NCBI RefSeq assembly: GCF_016587355.1
Contig: NZ_BNJF01000001.1
Coordinates: 124,001-188,000 of the forward strand
Reading direction: 5' to 3'
DNA: 64,000 nucleotides
From: Ktedonospora formicarum
Lineage (GTDB): Bacteria; Chloroflexota; Ktedonobacteria; Ktedonobacterales; Ktedonobacteraceae
The translations under genes and the position numbers were made by a program. A model generated the notes under the pieces. The model searched no databases. It was not told where the DNA came from and saw only the letters and a list, made by a program, of their open reading frames with translations. The stretch's first letter is position 1, and every line of letters starts with the position of its first letter. Positions 62,613 through 64,000 of this stretch are shown in pieces.

Positions 62613-63851
62613 ATGCTAGCTCAACAACTGGGTATTCCTCAAAAAAAAGGGACGAAAAGCTTTCTACTTATACTTCTAACAGATGCATTGGGAACAGGCT
62701 TATTTGCGCCTTTCTCAATCTTATATTTCCATATTATTGCCGCCCTGCCGCTCACAGAAGTGGGGGTGGCGCTGAGCATCGCGACCATCTTTACCATACC
62801 AATTGTGCCGATCACTGGTACACTGGTAGATAGGTTTGGCGCTCGGCGGCTGGTGATCTTTGCACAACTGCTACAAGGCGTGGGCTTTCTTGGCTATCTG
62901 CTCGTGAACAATATGGTCCTCTTGATCATCATGGCCGTCTTTGTCAATATTGGACAGCGCATCTTTTGGTCGTCTTACTTTTCGCTGGCATCCGACCTGG
63001 CGGGCAAGGGAGAGAGGGACCGCTGGTTTGGCCTGCTAGGAACCTCTCAAACGGTCGGGATGGGAATCGGCACTGCGCTCACCGGTGTGATCATCGCGGC
63101 ACTGGGGACGCTGGGATATTATGGCATTGTACTGGTGAATGCGCTCAGTTTCTTCCTGGCTGCCGGGATGCTCTATTTCTTCGTGCCAGTCGAGCGGCAT
63201 ACAGAGAGTGAACATAGGGAATCACAGGGGGACTACAGACTAATGCTCAAAGACCGCCCCTACCTGGGGCTGATCGTTACCAACACCGCCTTCGCACTCT
63301 GTATTTGCCTTCTTGGATTAGGGCTGCCGATCTACGCCATTGATGCCCTGCATACCCCGATATGGGTGGCCGGAGTCGCCATGGGACTAAATATGGCGCT
63401 GATCGCGCTGCTGCAAACATTTCTCATTCGCCATCTGCGCTCATTGCGCCGCACACGTACAATTATCCTGGCAGGTTTTATTCTAATGCTGTGGTGCCTG
63501 CTCTATATCCTGGCGCTCCCCCTACCACGCACAATCATCATTCCCTACCTCATCATTGCCACCTGCATCCAGGGGTTCGCGGAAGCCATACATGCACCTA
63601 CCTCCAATGCCCTGGCAGTTGAGGCCAGTCCACTGGCCCTACGTGGTCGTTACCTGGCGGCCTTTCAGATCTCCTGGGCCATCGCGAACCTCGTAGCCCC
63701 TACCATGTTTACCGTACTCTTCAGCATCCACCCGGCACTGCCCTGGGCCATCGCGGCTGGACTCATTCTGCTGGCTAACCTGGGGACATTGCTCATCGAA
63801 CCCCATCTGCCCACAGCCGCAATACGCATTTCAGAAAAGATACGGCTTTGA
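62613..63851 (+). CDS. MFS transporter
   Basis: A 412-residue major facilitator with 12 membrane helices. The loop 2-3 motif GTLVDRFGARRLVIF is clear, a long central loop (VERHTESEHRESQGDYRLML) splits the two six-helix halves, and the second half includes GFAEAIHAPTSNALAVEASP. It resembles drug exporters of the MDR/YfmO type; substrate unknown. AAGGAG is 11 nt before the ATG. Located after the ABC exporter but separated by the inverted repeat, so expressed on its own. Confidence 0.92.
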   Translation: MLAQQLGIPQKKGTKSFLLILLTDALGTGLFAPFSILYFHIIAALPLTEVGVALSIATIFTIPIVPITGTLVDRFGARRLVIFAQLLQGVGFLGYLLVNNMVLLIIMAVFVNIGQRIFWSSYFSLASDLAGKGERDRWFGLLGTSQTVGMGIGTALTGVIIAALGTLGYYGIVLVNALSFFLAAGMLYFFVPVERHTESEHRESQGDYRLMLKDRPYLGLIVTNTAFALCICLLGLGLPIYAIDALHTPIWVAGVAMGLNMALIALLQTFLIRHLRSLRRTRTIILAGFILMLWCLLYILALPLPRTIIIPYLIIATCIQGFAEAIHAPTSNALAVEASPLALRGRYLAAFQISWAIANLVAPTMFTVLFSIHPALPWAIAAGLILLANLGTLLIEPHLPTAAIRISEKIRL

Positions 63852-63892
63852 TAGTATCAATGAGATGTAGATCATGGGGTGTCTCAAATTGG

Positions 63893-63935
63893 GTGCACAG
63901 GTCTTCAATGATTGATCTATTGAAGATCTGTGCAC
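63893..63935 (+). terminator. Hairpin after the MFS gene
   Basis: Arms GTGCACAGGTCTTCAA (63893-63908) and TTGAAGATCTGTGCAC (63920-63935) pair with one G-U. No strong T run follows, so it is a weak or factor-dependent terminator. Nothing else was recognised from here to the window end. Confidence 0.55.
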
Positions 63936-64000
63936 AAACATAGCAAGGTTAGTACATGAAATGTATTGCTCTATTTAAAAACACGCTTCTCTTCGCCCTA

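Noticed and set aside
1..64000. tRNA or rRNA genes
   Set aside because: No T-arm/acceptor pairs or rRNA-like stretches were recognised on either strand; a dedicated search was not possible.

Overview
The window is bacterial chromosome of roughly 50% GC, dense in genes on both strands. It most resembles a member of the Ktedonobacteria (phylum Chloroflexota). Reasons: a form I (AYxCSFR) carbon monoxide dehydrogenase cluster, a MalT-like LuxR regulator with a WYAYRR...KRYLARS N-terminal region, a kinesin-light-chain-type TPR protein, several DinB proteins, a DUF7007-like protein, and a C-P lyase operon with a Cys-rich PhnK. The taxonomy is inference from gene content. No rRNA, tRNA or CRISPR array was seen.

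Region 1 (1-12.7 kb) is a phosphonate locus. An uninterrupted minus-strand operon, phnC-phnE-phnD-phnG-phnH-phnI-phnJ-phnK-phnL plus the start of a PhnM-like amidohydrolase, encodes uptake and C-P lyase. Divergently transcribed are a single-frame fusion of a PhnD-type binding domain to a LacI-type regulator, a 2H phosphoesterase and phnM. The fusion is the most unusual protein in the window. The shared 420-bp intergenic region holds LacI-like palindromes and an apparently leaderless promoter.

Region 2 (12.7-17.6 kb) is a four-gene minus-strand operon: lipoprotein binding domain with vWA, XpaC-like membrane protein, second membrane-anchored binding protein, TelA. It has no ABC permease or ATPase and looks like a membrane-surface stress or sensing complex of unknown function.

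Region 3 (17.9-31.2 kb) is mixed accessory DNA: a frameshifted PD-(D/E)XK nuclease, YceI, DinB, GNAT, an orphan ctaD, three regulator/enzyme pairs or neighbours (TetR with an alpha/beta hydrolase, MarR with a flavin monooxygenase, a phosphotransferase), and a mosaic of truncated genes (AAA ATPase, nitroreductase, ICMT).

Region 4 (31.3-38.9 kb) is coxM-coxS-coxL-xdhC/YHS-coxG on the minus strand, divergent from a GAF histidine kinase (frameshifted in this sequence) and a NarL-type response regulator. It would oxidise CO for energy.

Region 5 (39-49.4 kb) contains a TPR protein that looks like the tail of a STAND protein, mgtE with a long structured leader and a leader peptide, DinB, a TetR/DJ-1 pair sharing an operator motif, a graveyard of three decayed genes, DUF302 and an S9 peptidase.

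Region 6 (49.4-64 kb) contains a P450, a large LuxR regulator, an Rrf2/AhpD pair with repeated operators, a RibD-type reductase, decayed genes, an aldo/keto reductase, and a three-gene ABC-2 exporter preceded by a promoter, short ORF and strong terminator (a probable attenuator), then an MFS transporter.

Three single-base frame breaks in otherwise intact genes, two of them in G runs, suggest either sequencing error or recent decay.
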